Part shown: positions 49,556 through 57,131 of the stretch, in pieces | How positions within the stretch are numbered: position 1 is the first letter of the stretch | Layout: each line of letters begins with the position of its first letter | Origin: STF1-184 sp050178795 | Lineage (GTDB): Bacteria > Bacillota > Clostridia > Christensenellales > UBA1242 | DNA length: 64,000 nucleotides | Assembly (NCBI GenBank): GCA_050178795.1 | Contig: JBFXFT010000001.1 | Location: 62,001-126,000, forward strand | Direction: 5' to 3' | The notes under the pieces: model-generated | Told to the model about the DNA's origin: nothing | Seen by the model: only the letters and a program-made list of their open reading frames with translations | Database searches by the model: none | Program-made: the position numbers and the translations under genes

Positions 49556-50248
49556 TTAAATTTTAAAGAAGGCCTTAGCAAGTTCCTTTGCCTCGTCTAG
49601 GTTCTTTGGCTTGTTTTTTGGCGCCAAACTAAAAGCCGAACCAGTGTGCGCCGTCATTACTGTAGCCCCTCTATTTTCTTTAAGTGATGTTAAATAATTT
49701 TGTATTATTTTTTCCTTCACTTTTTTGTTGTTTAATATATAGTTTTCAATAAAGTCTTCGTCTTCACTCAAAACTTCATTTGACCTATATTTGCCTGCTA
49801 AGATTTTTGAATAAGCAAGTTCAAACGGTGTTTCAAGTTTACTTAAAACGTTGTCGTTTTTTACTAATTCAATTATTTCCGTGGCGTAGTTTTTTGCTTG
49901 TGGGGTGTTTTTAAAAAACTCGTCTAATTTTTGATTGTTGTTTCCAAATTCGGGTGCAACAGGTGTTACATTTTCCGTTTTTTCACTTAAATCTTTTAAC
50001 ACTTGACTTAACTTTTGGCTCTTTCTAGTAAACTCCGACTGAAGATTATTATATGCCTCTAGTAAACTCTTGGTGTCCTTAAACTTGCCCACTGGCGAGC
50101 CCTCTAAAAACTCATCTGACACCTCTTCATCATTCAAATTTTCGGTACTAACCGCTTGTGTACTGTCAGTTTTTATTGGTTGTTCGCTATTATTTTGAGA
50201 GGAGTTTATTAAAAATTCTTCCTCTTTTTCTAATTTAATTTCTTCCAC
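49556..50248 (-). CDS. Scaffolding protein
   Basis: 230 residues from a GTG after AGGAG. Acidic and helical: Glu-rich N-terminus, a long coiled-coil middle (KSLLEAYNNLQSEFTRKSQKL) and a C-terminal helix ending AKELAKAFFKI. The place between portal and capsid and the composition fit a phage scaffold. No family motif is certain. Confidence 0.7.
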   Translation of the reverse strand: MEEIKLEKEEEFLINSSQNNSEQPIKTDSTQAVSTENLNDEEVSDEFLEGSPVGKFKDTKSLLEAYNNLQSEFTRKSQKLSQVLKDLSEKTENVTPVAPEFGNNNQKLDEFFKNTPQAKNYATEIIELVKNDNVLSKLETPFELAYSKILAGKYRSNEVLSEDEDFIENYILNNKKVKEKIIQNYLTSLKENRGATVMTAHTGSAFSLAPKNKPKNLDEAKELAKAFFKI

Positions 50249-50273
50249 TTTTTTCTCCTAAATGTTTTTTATT

Positions 50274-52190
50274 TTATTGTGTTTGTAAAAGTGCTTTGTG
50301 TTCGTTTATGTGTTCTAAAAGCATATCCTTTAATTTTGGTTTTTGAAGTACTGTCTTTTCATACTCTCCACCTAACATAAAGGCTATGTGCTCGTCTATG
50401 TGAAGTTTATGGTCGTCAATTTCTAGGACTTCTATTTTTTTAGTGCTATATGCAAAGTCTAAGTTTTCCCTTTTTGCCCTGTCTATTTGAAGTTCGTTAA
50501 GGTCACTTCTATCTTCCCAAACTCCAAACCCCAACATTTCAAGGGTTTTAGAGCGTATGCGATTACTTAATTTTCCATTTTCATCCTGCAATAGACCAGC
50601 CTTTAAAAGTTCAAAAATCATATTTCGTTTTTGGGTTAGAGTTTCGCCTAGTTCTGTTTGCGTTTCAAAAATTATATCATCGCTATTGATGTTTGAAGAC
50701 TCAAAGTAAAACATTTCTACCGAGCCATCTTTACCTATTATTTTTGCAAGCCTACTGCCAACAGTAAATTGTTTATACAGTCTTAAAATTTGAGCGGCTA
50801 GGTGCTTTGCGCAAAATTTTACTTGATCTGCAACGCTATTTAGCCTTGTATTGTCTTGTTCTAGTAAAATTTCTAGCGCGTTACCGCTTATGGTTGAAGT
50901 GTTAATTTTGGAGTTTAGCATAAGGTCGCTCACGCCACTTATTTGTATGAATTCATTAAGTAAGCGCTCTTCTTCGTCGCTAAAATCGCTTGGAATTTCG
51001 CCAGAGTCCATAATTTTTGGTGCAGAACTGCCTTGCCTATAAATTAGTACTTTTCCTGGGCTTAGCCCTTCTTCTTCTAAGTTGTCTACGTCTACACTAC
51101 CGTCCTCTACGGTTAGAATACCCATACTTATACGATTCAAAAACTCGTGTTTTCTGTTTTTTACTGCGTTGTACGCCCTTTGCACTGGAATTAGTCTTTC
51201 AATTATGCTGGTGCCCCAAAAACTGCCTGGTTGTTCTATTGAGTCTTGCTTAATAAAGGGGAAGCCGCGCTTGTCTTCTACCCTGTTTACATAAGGAAGT
51301 TCCCCTATGTATAAAAGTTTGTCGCCTGCCACTATTATTACTCTTCCATTTGGATGGTCAACACTTGGCGACTCGTACTTTTCTATTACTATTGCGTGGT
51401 TACTTTTTACCTTGCTTATTACTTTTGGTACACTTGCCGTATAGCCAAGTCCACCAATGGTAGATATGTTGTCAAGCGAGAATACATCAATATTTTCACC
51501 CTTAACCTCGGCACCCCAAATGCTTTTTATGTCGTCAATATGATAGGCTTTTGCGTGAATTATGCTCCTGCAATCGTCAATGCTTGTAGCGTTATTGCTC
51601 TCTGGAAAAATTTCATAAGGAGGGCAAACCGTCACATTTATGTCGCCCTCTTTAATTTTGTTTCCTTCCTCGTCAATTCCTACAATATTGCCTGCTTTTG
51701 AGTCCCAAGTAACCTTGTAAAAACTTGTGCCACAAATTTCGCTCCATACAGTTGCGTCGCTAATTTTTTCGCTCAAACTTAGTTTATGGTAAGCCGAGTT
51801 TATTATGTTTTTACTTACTTTTGCAGTGTTTATGTCTGCTTCACTTGTGCTTGCTGGCACAACAGACATTGTTGGCCTAACCTTACTAAGTTTACTTATT
51901 CGCACTTCTACAAGTGGCGCTATGTGGTTATAAATTTCGCGTTCTTGCCAAAAATATTGCTTTTCGTAGTCCTCAATATCGCCTGTTCCTGCAATGGTGC
52001 AATACTGATTTCCAAGTAAAAAGTTCATATTTAATTGCCACTGATTTTCGTAAGATTTGCGCTCTTGTTGCCTAACCTTAAAGTCGTCTCTTACTTCCTG
52101 TACTAAGTCTTCCAGATATTTGTCGCCATATATGTGGCTATAAATATGGTCGTTGTTAGTTGGTTTTTTGTTTTTTGTTTTACTAATCAT
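50274..52190 (-). CDS. P22-type portal protein
   Basis: 638 residues, in the size range of the P22-like portal family. N-terminal helical start (RQQERKSYENQWQLNMNFLLGNQY), a long stretch with VRPTMSVVPASTSEAD, and typical phrases AVKNRKHEFLNRIS and GNALEILLEQDNTRL. This is the dodecameric ring through which DNA is pumped; it binds terminase and scaffold. Upstream overlap-free from the Zn-like gene. Confidence 0.85.
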   Translation of the reverse strand: MISKTKNKKPTNNDHIYSHIYGDKYLEDLVQEVRDDFKVRQQERKSYENQWQLNMNFLLGNQYCTIAGTGDIEDYEKQYFWQEREIYNHIAPLVEVRISKLSKVRPTMSVVPASTSEADINTAKVSKNIINSAYHKLSLSEKISDATVWSEICGTSFYKVTWDSKAGNIVGIDEEGNKIKEGDINVTVCPPYEIFPESNNATSIDDCRSIIHAKAYHIDDIKSIWGAEVKGENIDVFSLDNISTIGGLGYTASVPKVISKVKSNHAIVIEKYESPSVDHPNGRVIIVAGDKLLYIGELPYVNRVEDKRGFPFIKQDSIEQPGSFWGTSIIERLIPVQRAYNAVKNRKHEFLNRISMGILTVEDGSVDVDNLEEEGLSPGKVLIYRQGSSAPKIMDSGEIPSDFSDEEERLLNEFIQISGVSDLMLNSKINTSTISGNALEILLEQDNTRLNSVADQVKFCAKHLAAQILRLYKQFTVGSRLAKIIGKDGSVEMFYFESSNINSDDIIFETQTELGETLTQKRNMIFELLKAGLLQDENGKLSNRIRSKTLEMLGFGVWEDRSDLNELQIDRAKRENLDFAYSTKKIEVLEIDDHKLHIDEHIAFMLGGEYEKTVLQKPKLKDMLLEHINEHKALLQTQ

Positions 52191-52192
52191 AA

Positions 52193-52414
52193 CTAATCTT
52201 CCTTTTTAAATTTTTTAGGTTCTTTTAATATATTTTTAGGGCTTAACGGCACTAACTCGCGAGAAATAGTTTCGTGTAAGTCGTTTAAACAGTTCTTGCA
52301 GAGTTTTGTGTTTCCAATGTTCCAAAAACGCCTAAATTTTAAAATGTATGTTGCATCATTTTTGCAATTTGGAGTGTCGCACTTACTCTTCTCCTTCACT
52401 CTCTCCAGTTCCAT
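52193..52414 (-). CDS. Small Zn-ribbon-like protein
   Basis: 73 residues from the ATG at 52414, which has AAGGAGAAAC upstream; the first eight codons of the longer frame lack an SD. Two cysteine pairs (CDTPNC and CKNC, about residues 12-17 and 39-42) could hold a zinc ion, with a basic tail (KEPKKFKKED). Located between the small terminase and portal genes, overlapping the former by 32 bp. No family is recognised. Confidence 0.6.
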   Translation of the reverse strand: MELERVKEKSKCDTPNCKNDATYILKFRRFWNIGNTKLCKNCLNDLHETISRELVPLSPKNILKEPKKFKKED

Positions 52415-52757
52415 CTGTTTCTCCTTTTTGTAAATCATTTAATAAGTTTAATAACTTTATTTTTTCCTCCTCCAACTCCTCATCACTCATATCTCTAAAC
52501 GAACTCGCACCATTTTTGAAGTCAAGTTCTAAAAGTGCCTTAACAGCCGATATGTCTGGCGGAATGTTTTTATAACTTACTTTGCGCTTGGTTAAAATTA
52601 ACTCTCCGTCGTCTTTATCTTTACTATATTCTTCTATAACTTCTTCAAGTTTGTAGCCAAGAGCCTTTTTATATAAAACATCTGTAAGTTTGTCCTTTTT
52701 AGCATTTGAAGGTTGTCGTTGGTCTTCTAATTTTGCATTTTTTACTCTTTTAGCCAT
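52383..52757 (-). CDS. Small terminase subunit-like protein
   Basis: 124 residues from the ATG at 52757 (SD GAGG). Basic N-terminus (KRVKNAKLEDQRQ), a short HTH-like middle with KVSYKNIPPDISAVKALLE (the PPD-x-A pattern common in phage small terminases), and a very acidic tail (ETDGTGESEGEE). Small terminase binds the packaging start site of the DNA. It comes after the large subunit here, while most phages put it before. Confidence 0.65.
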   Translation of the reverse strand: MAKRVKNAKLEDQRQPSNAKKDKLTDVLYKKALGYKLEEVIEEYSKDKDDGELILTKRKVSYKNIPPDISAVKALLELDFKNGASSFRDMSDEELEEEKIKLLNLLNDLQKGETDGTGESEGEE

Positions 52758-52765
52758 AAAATTCC

Positions 52766-54202
52766 TCAATATCTATTAGTTCTTTTTAGTCGTTTATAGA
52801 GGCGCTCTTTATCCTTTTGAATTATGCTCTTTTGCACTAAGTGTTTTGGCACTTCTGGTCTACTCATTATGTAATATCTCAGTTCGTCAAGTGCATGGTC
52901 GTTTTGTTTTTTGGGTCTGTCATTGTCGCTCCACCAGTAACTTTTAATTTCTCTTATTAAGTTGACGCAGTTTTTAAATATGTATAGTTTTACTTCGCCG
53001 TCAGCGTTTTTTAGGTAACTTTTTACCCTTTGAATACCGCTAAAAAGGTCTTTATTTACGTTTGAATTTACTTGAATTCCATACTCGTAAAAAAGTTCAA
53101 CCACGCTCTTTGTTCCACTTAACGTTCTTTGGTTTGCAGCGGAATCAATTAGCGAATTAATCATACCGTTACTGTTCCTGTGCCAACCTAAATTATCACT
53201 TATTTCGTGTATTCTTTTTGAGTGATAACTTATGTCTCTATCTGCCTCATAGTGTTCTGCAATTACATAAACTGTTCCATCATAGTCAACCGCATACCAG
53301 TGCGCAGAGAGTGGATTTTTTAAACCAGGGTCTATGCTTATGTTATCGTACCAGTCCTTTGGCACTTCAAATGGGTCTATGACATGCACGCTCTCTTCAA
53401 AAGCGCTATATACCATACCCCCTGTGCCCACAAACTTGCCATAACAGCGACTGTCTAACTCTTCTTCACTTAGACTACTCGTTATTAAATTTACCTCTTC
53501 TTCTTTTAAAAAAGGGTTGTCCTCCCAAGACATATTTATGTGCCAAACTTCTCTATCGTTATTTTTGTTTAAGTAAATTTCTTCATACACCCAAGTTAAG
53601 CCTTTTAGTGGCGTCATTGTGCCAAATATTTCCCCGCTTTTATCTAGTACGCGCATTTTGCACTCTAAATAAATATCGTAGGGCGGTTCTTCGTCAAACC
53701 ACACATAGTCTAAACTTGTGCCTTGAAATTTTTCGCGCCCTTGGTCGCAACTTTTAAAGCCAATTTTGCTTATTCCACCAAATATGTTCTTTATTAAAAT
53801 ATGGTCTATTACTCCGCTTTCTGGGCTGTCTTTCCTGCCTGATAGCATAACTATGTTTACAATCCAGTCTGGGTTAAGATAGTACAAAATTTTTTGCTGA
53901 GCTACGTCCCTTTGCACCTGAGTAGATAGTGAAACCACCCAACCTGATGTGTCTTTTTTGTTTGTTTTGTAGGGGTGTATGCCACGAGCGAGATATATTG
54001 TTTCAACCGCGCCACATTCCGTCTTTCCTGTTCTATTTCCTCCAAAAACCCACCTGTTTCGTTTAGTATTTTTGTGAAACTCTAACTGTTTAGCGTGAAC
54101 TTTTTGTCCCTTATTGTATTTTAAAACCCTGTTTTTTACTGACCTTACATTTTGCTCTTTTTCAATTTCTTTTAGTTTTTCAATTATGTCTTTTTCTTCC
54201 AA
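52766..54202 (-). CDS. Terminase large subunit
   Basis: 478 residues. ATPase: Walker A GGNRTGKT (54-61) and Walker B LDYVWFDEE (164-172, D170-E171). RNase H-like nuclease at the C-terminus with D291 (SIDPGLKNP), D353 (LIDSAAN) and D435 (NDHALDELRY). The motor that packs DNA into heads and cuts concatemers. All catalytic residues are present, so the gene reads as functional. Directly after the sigma-like gene. Confidence 0.93.
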   Translation of the reverse strand: MEEKDIIEKLKEIEKEQNVRSVKNRVLKYNKGQKVHAKQLEFHKNTKRNRWVFGGNRTGKTECGAVETIYLARGIHPYKTNKKDTSGWVVSLSTQVQRDVAQQKILYYLNPDWIVNIVMLSGRKDSPESGVIDHILIKNIFGGISKIGFKSCDQGREKFQGTSLDYVWFDEEPPYDIYLECKMRVLDKSGEIFGTMTPLKGLTWVYEEIYLNKNNDREVWHINMSWEDNPFLKEEEVNLITSSLSEEELDSRCYGKFVGTGGMVYSAFEESVHVIDPFEVPKDWYDNISIDPGLKNPLSAHWYAVDYDGTVYVIAEHYEADRDISYHSKRIHEISDNLGWHRNSNGMINSLIDSAANQRTLSGTKSVVELFYEYGIQVNSNVNKDLFSGIQRVKSYLKNADGEVKLYIFKNCVNLIREIKSYWWSDNDRPKKQNDHALDELRYYIMSRPEVPKHLVQKSIIQKDKERLYKRLKRTNRY

Positions 54203-54240
54203 GTAGCACCTCTTTTTAGGGGCATCAGTTTAAATTTAAA

Positions 54241-54272
54241 AAAATAGAACGCATACACATACATTCTATTTT
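54241..54272 (-). terminator. Terminator between regulator and terminase
   Basis: AAAATAGAA ... TTCTATTTT (14-base loop) with T-run on the minus strand. A terminator here would let the regulator be expressed without the structural genes, unless read through. Confidence 0.65.
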
Positions 54273-54307
54273 CATTTTTTATTATTTTAAAGTTTTACTG
54301 CCAAAAA

Positions 54308-54886
54308 TTAATAATACAGCGCTGGCTCTAACTTTTTGTAGGAGTTATAAGCGAGGTTTAAAAGTTTATTTTCGTCAAATTCTTTCTCTGCTTTTAGTGC
54401 ATTATTTTTTTGCTTTGATGCTTTATTTCTTTCACTTAAAATTTCATCTTTATATAGTTTATTGTATAAATCCATTATCCAAATCTCTTTAGACAACATA
54501 GTTTTTAACTCTTTGTGGCTATAGTTTTTGCCCTTTAAGGCAAGTTCAAAACTCTTAATTGAACTATTGCTTCTTCTAAAAAATGTACGCGTACTTATGT
54601 CTAAAACTTTTGCAATATCTTCACTTTTTACCCTGTCTACATACTTCAACATAAGTAATTTTGCGTCGTCACAATTAAGACTTGCCAAGCAGTCTTCTAT
54701 TAGAAGTTTTAAGTTGATTAGTGTAATTTTTCTGTCCGTAAGTTCTATAATTTTACTAGCCGAATAGTAAACGTCCATATTAGAATTTAAGCCCGATGTC
54801 AACACAATTTTATCTATTGCGCTTACAATTTTTTCAAGCGACCTATACGCATTTAAAAAAGTTTTAGACCAAATTTTTAATTCCAT
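54308..54886 (-). CDS. Sigma-70 region 4-like phage regulator
   Basis: 192 residues from the ATG at 54886 with GGAGGAATTGT upstream. A predicted HTH in the middle (LMLKYVDRVKSEDIAKVLDISTRTFFRRSNS) has the form of a sigma-70 region 4 (KxxxDIAxxLxIS-xxTxxRR), as in phage late-gene regulators of the ArpU/RinA type. The rest is helical and Lys-rich. First gene of the phage-like block, so it probably controls the structural genes. Confidence 0.7.
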   Translation of the reverse strand: MELKIWSKTFLNAYRSLEKIVSAIDKIVLTSGLNSNMDVYYSASKIIELTDRKITLINLKLLIEDCLASLNCDDAKLLMLKYVDRVKSEDIAKVLDISTRTFFRRSNSSIKSFELALKGKNYSHKELKTMLSKEIWIMDLYNKLYKDEILSERNKASKQKNNALKAEKEFDENKLLNLAYNSYKKLEPALYY

Positions 54887-54923
54887 TACAATTCCTCCAA
54901 GTGCCATAGTAAAATTATGCAAA

Positions 54924-54938
54924 CATTAAGCATTAATG
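54924..54938. promoter_or_regulatory. Candidate operator palindrome
   Basis: CATTAA-TGC-TTAATG, a perfect 6+3+6 inverted repeat, 14 bases downstream of the -10 (54952-54957), i.e. near the expected start site of the module. A good position for a repressor or self-regulation site. Confidence 0.5.
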
Positions 54939-54951
54939 GCTCACTGAGGCT

Positions 54952-54981
54952 ATTATAGATTATGAGTTTTTTGATTGTCAA
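54952..54981 (-). promoter_or_regulatory. Promoter of the phage-like module
   Basis: Minus strand TTGACA (54981-54976), 18-base spacer, TATAAT (54957-54952). Perfect hexamers; points into the sigma-like regulator gene. Confidence 0.75.
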
Positions 54982-54994
54982 AGGTTTATGCCAT

Positions 54995-55038
54995 ATTTTT
55001 GTAAAATATTATTATTTTTTGTATTTTTTTACAAAAAT
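54995..55038. promoter_or_regulatory. Perfect 12-bp inverted repeat upstream of module promoter
   Basis: ATTTTTGTAAAA (54995-55006) and TTTTACAAAAAT (55027-55038) with a 20-base spacer. It sits upstream of the module's -35 on the minus strand, the position of an activator site. Confidence 0.5.
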
Positions 55039-55162
55039 GTTTTTTATTGTATTTTTTTGCATATACATAGGGCTTATAATTTCTAAAATACGGCTAATAC
55101 TTGGCAATTTGTAAACTTTTTGGGCTTTTATATAAAAATTATTTTATTTTTCAAGTAGGTAG

Positions 55163-55192
55163 TTGTAAAAATTAATAGTTTTTTGTTATAAT
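55163..55192 (+). promoter_or_regulatory. Promoter of the surface-protein gene
   Basis: TTGTAA (55163-55168), 18-base spacer, TATAAT (55187-55192) preceded by TGT. 24 bases before the start at 55217, which has GGGAG. Confidence 0.55.
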
Positions 55193-55216
55193 AGTACAGA
55201 TTAATGGGAGAAATAT

Positions 55217-57088
55217 ATGAAGAAACATTCGTTTATACGTACAAAATTGTTATATATCTTAATAGCCCTATTTGTAATGTTTGTTTTGGGTTTTTCTTCC
55301 AGTATTGCAACTGCATACGCAGAGGACGTAATAATAGGCGCTTTGGAGGACTACTCCACTACCCTAACTAACGATACCACAAATTTAACCAAATTTGTCA
55401 TTAAAAACAACGACCAATTTTATTTTACAGATACCACAAACAGTAAAGTGATAGTATGGAACAATGGCACCTTGGAGGAATTTGGAAGTTTTGGCGCAGG
55501 CAACGGTAGTTTTGTCAATCCGAGTTTAATAGCCACCCTACCAAATAATAAAATTTATGTATACGACAACTTAAAAAGATTACAAGAGTTTGACTCTAGT
55601 TACACATTTTTAAATAGTTATAACATTGTTAGAACCTCCACCACTTACATAGCAATGGGCTCAATCTCATCTATTAGCAATGACCTATCAAACAATTTAT
55701 ATATGATAGATTATGATAACGATATAATAATTAAAAAATCGTCAACAACTAGCGAACTTACCGAATATTTAAACGGCACTAGCCTTGGACTAAACTTTGG
55801 TGCAAACTCACAAATTGCGGTTTCGCCAAATGGTGCAACTATCTTCGTTACAAACATTAATGGCGCAAGCAACATCTATTCAATTAACAACTTACTTTCA
55901 ATAAATCAAATAGATATCGCCTCTTATCCTATTACTAACGTAAGCCAAATTGCAATAGATTGTGCCAATAATTTATTTGTACTAGACAAAAATGCAATCA
56001 GTTCTAAATTATTTAAACTTTCAAGAAATACCTACGCTTATGAAAGTTACTTATATGTAGTAGGCAATGCTTTAAACAATTTAACGAGCCTTAACATAAA
56101 CATTGAAAGCGGACAAGTAATGGCAATAAATACCTCTACCAATACGCTTCAAAATGTAAATGTAACCGATTATGAAAGCAATTTTACAGAAAATATTACA
56201 AGTTTTGTAGACCCAATAGATTACACTTTAGCAACTGCTTTAAGTAGTTATGCAAGGCTTGCAAGCGTAAGCGTTGAGGGCTGTCCCCTACTACAAACGC
56301 CTTACAATATAACGCCGATTATTGAACTAAGCGAAGGTCAAAAACTAATAATTTTAAGCCAAACGGTAGACAATAACCCAGATTACTATTATGTGTTATA
56401 TGTCAACGCAGGTGACGACTACAACATTGACGGCTATGTCTTAAAAAACAATATAACAACCTTGACAAATACAGATTTAGGTTTAAGTTTTGACGATGTT
56501 AGAATATTAAACAATGCGACAAACATCTATAAATACCCTACCTCATTAAATAGCAACCTTGATACACCAGTAGTTGTAACTACCATAGACAAAAACGAAG
56601 AACTTGAAGTACTAGGGACAGCCTATGACATAATTGATGGCAACGGACAAAGTTTTTATGAGGTTAAAATAACTACCAACACAATAGGCTATATAAGAGC
56701 GATTGATGCTGTTAGAGTCACCGTTACAACAATAGTGCCAACCATATCTACAAATGCAGAAATAGTAATTCCAGACAATAGCTCTTATGTAAATGTATAT
56801 TCTAGCGAGGGCAACTTAAACACTTTGCTTCCACAAATACTGCTTAGCGGTCAACGCATATATATTAGCGTGTACAATAAAGACGCACTTTGGACGCAAG
56901 TTACCTTTGTTGATCCATTAAATAGGCAAGTTACTGGCTACATTGAAACAAAATATATTGAAGTTTATGACGACTACAATAACTTATTGCAAGCGTTTTT
57001 ACTTACAGTTATAAGTTTTGTGTTAATAGTAATTGTAATAATTGTTAAAACAAGAAAAAAACCTATTGATGACGATATAATAGAATAA
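55217..57088 (+). CDS. Exported, membrane-anchored propeller-like protein
   Basis: 623 residues. N-terminal signal sequence (about 1-36, LLYILIALFVMFVLGFSSSIATAYAEDV, likely cut near AYA) and a C-terminal membrane span (about 590-612) with a basic KTRKK stop-transfer and an acidic tail. So the bulk lies outside, anchored at its C-terminus. Residues ~40-330 show NHL/propeller-like repeats (FYFTDTTNSKVIVWNNG, IYVYDNLKRLQEFDSS, LFVLDKNAISSKLFKLS). The second half has SH3-like strands (GYIRAIDAVRV, GYIETKYIEV). No enzyme motif; possibly ligand binding or cell-envelope sensing. Confidence 0.75.
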   Translation: MKKHSFIRTKLLYILIALFVMFVLGFSSSIATAYAEDVIIGALEDYSTTLTNDTTNLTKFVIKNNDQFYFTDTTNSKVIVWNNGTLEEFGSFGAGNGSFVNPSLIATLPNNKIYVYDNLKRLQEFDSSYTFLNSYNIVRTSTTYIAMGSISSISNDLSNNLYMIDYDNDIIIKKSSTTSELTEYLNGTSLGLNFGANSQIAVSPNGATIFVTNINGASNIYSINNLLSINQIDIASYPITNVSQIAIDCANNLFVLDKNAISSKLFKLSRNTYAYESYLYVVGNALNNLTSLNINIESGQVMAINTSTNTLQNVNVTDYESNFTENITSFVDPIDYTLATALSSYARLASVSVEGCPLLQTPYNITPIIELSEGQKLIILSQTVDNNPDYYYVLYVNAGDDYNIDGYVLKNNITTLTNTDLGLSFDDVRILNNATNIYKYPTSLNSNLDTPVVVTTIDKNEELEVLGTAYDIIDGNGQSFYEVKITTNTIGYIRAIDAVRVTVTTIVPTISTNAEIVIPDNSSYVNVYSSEGNLNTLLPQILLSGQRIYISVYNKDALWTQVTFVDPLNRQVTGYIETKYIEVYDDYNNLLQAFLLTVISFVLIVIVIIVKTRKKPIDDDIIE

Positions 57089-57099
57089 AAATAAACAAC

Positions 57100-57130
57100 A
57101 AAAAACACTGTAAAATTACAGTGTTTTTTT
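57100..57130. terminator. Bidirectional terminator
   Basis: AAAAAACACTGTAA / TTACAGTGTTTTTT, a near-perfect stem with T-runs both ways, between the convergent surface-protein gene and parC. Confidence 0.88.
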
Positions 57131-57131
57131 A

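Larger units (their letters stand above)
44950..54886 (-). mobile_element. Phage-derived head/packaging module
   Basis: About 10 kb, all on minus: sigma-like regulator, terminase large and small subunits, Zn-like protein, P22-type portal, scaffold, major capsid, three connector/completion proteins and two holins. Genes are close-packed with SDs. No integrase, repressor, replication, tail or lysin gene is visible, and no att repeat was found by eye. It ends at a strong terminator (44917-44948), and a sigma-A-type promoter reads into it from about 54981. Possible natures: remnant prophage, gene-transfer-like agent or capsid-forming satellite. Confidence 0.78.
54887..55216. other. Long AT-rich regulatory gap
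   Basis: A 330-bp gap between divergent genes. It holds the module promoter, two palindromes (54924-54938 and 54995-55038) and the promoter of the surface-protein gene. I see no further gene. Confidence 0.7.

Noticed and set aside
44840..55200. Attachment-site repeats flanking the phage-like module
   Set aside because: By eye I found no matching direct repeat of useful length at both ends, and no tRNA or tmRNA gene at either edge; a computed repeat search would be needed.
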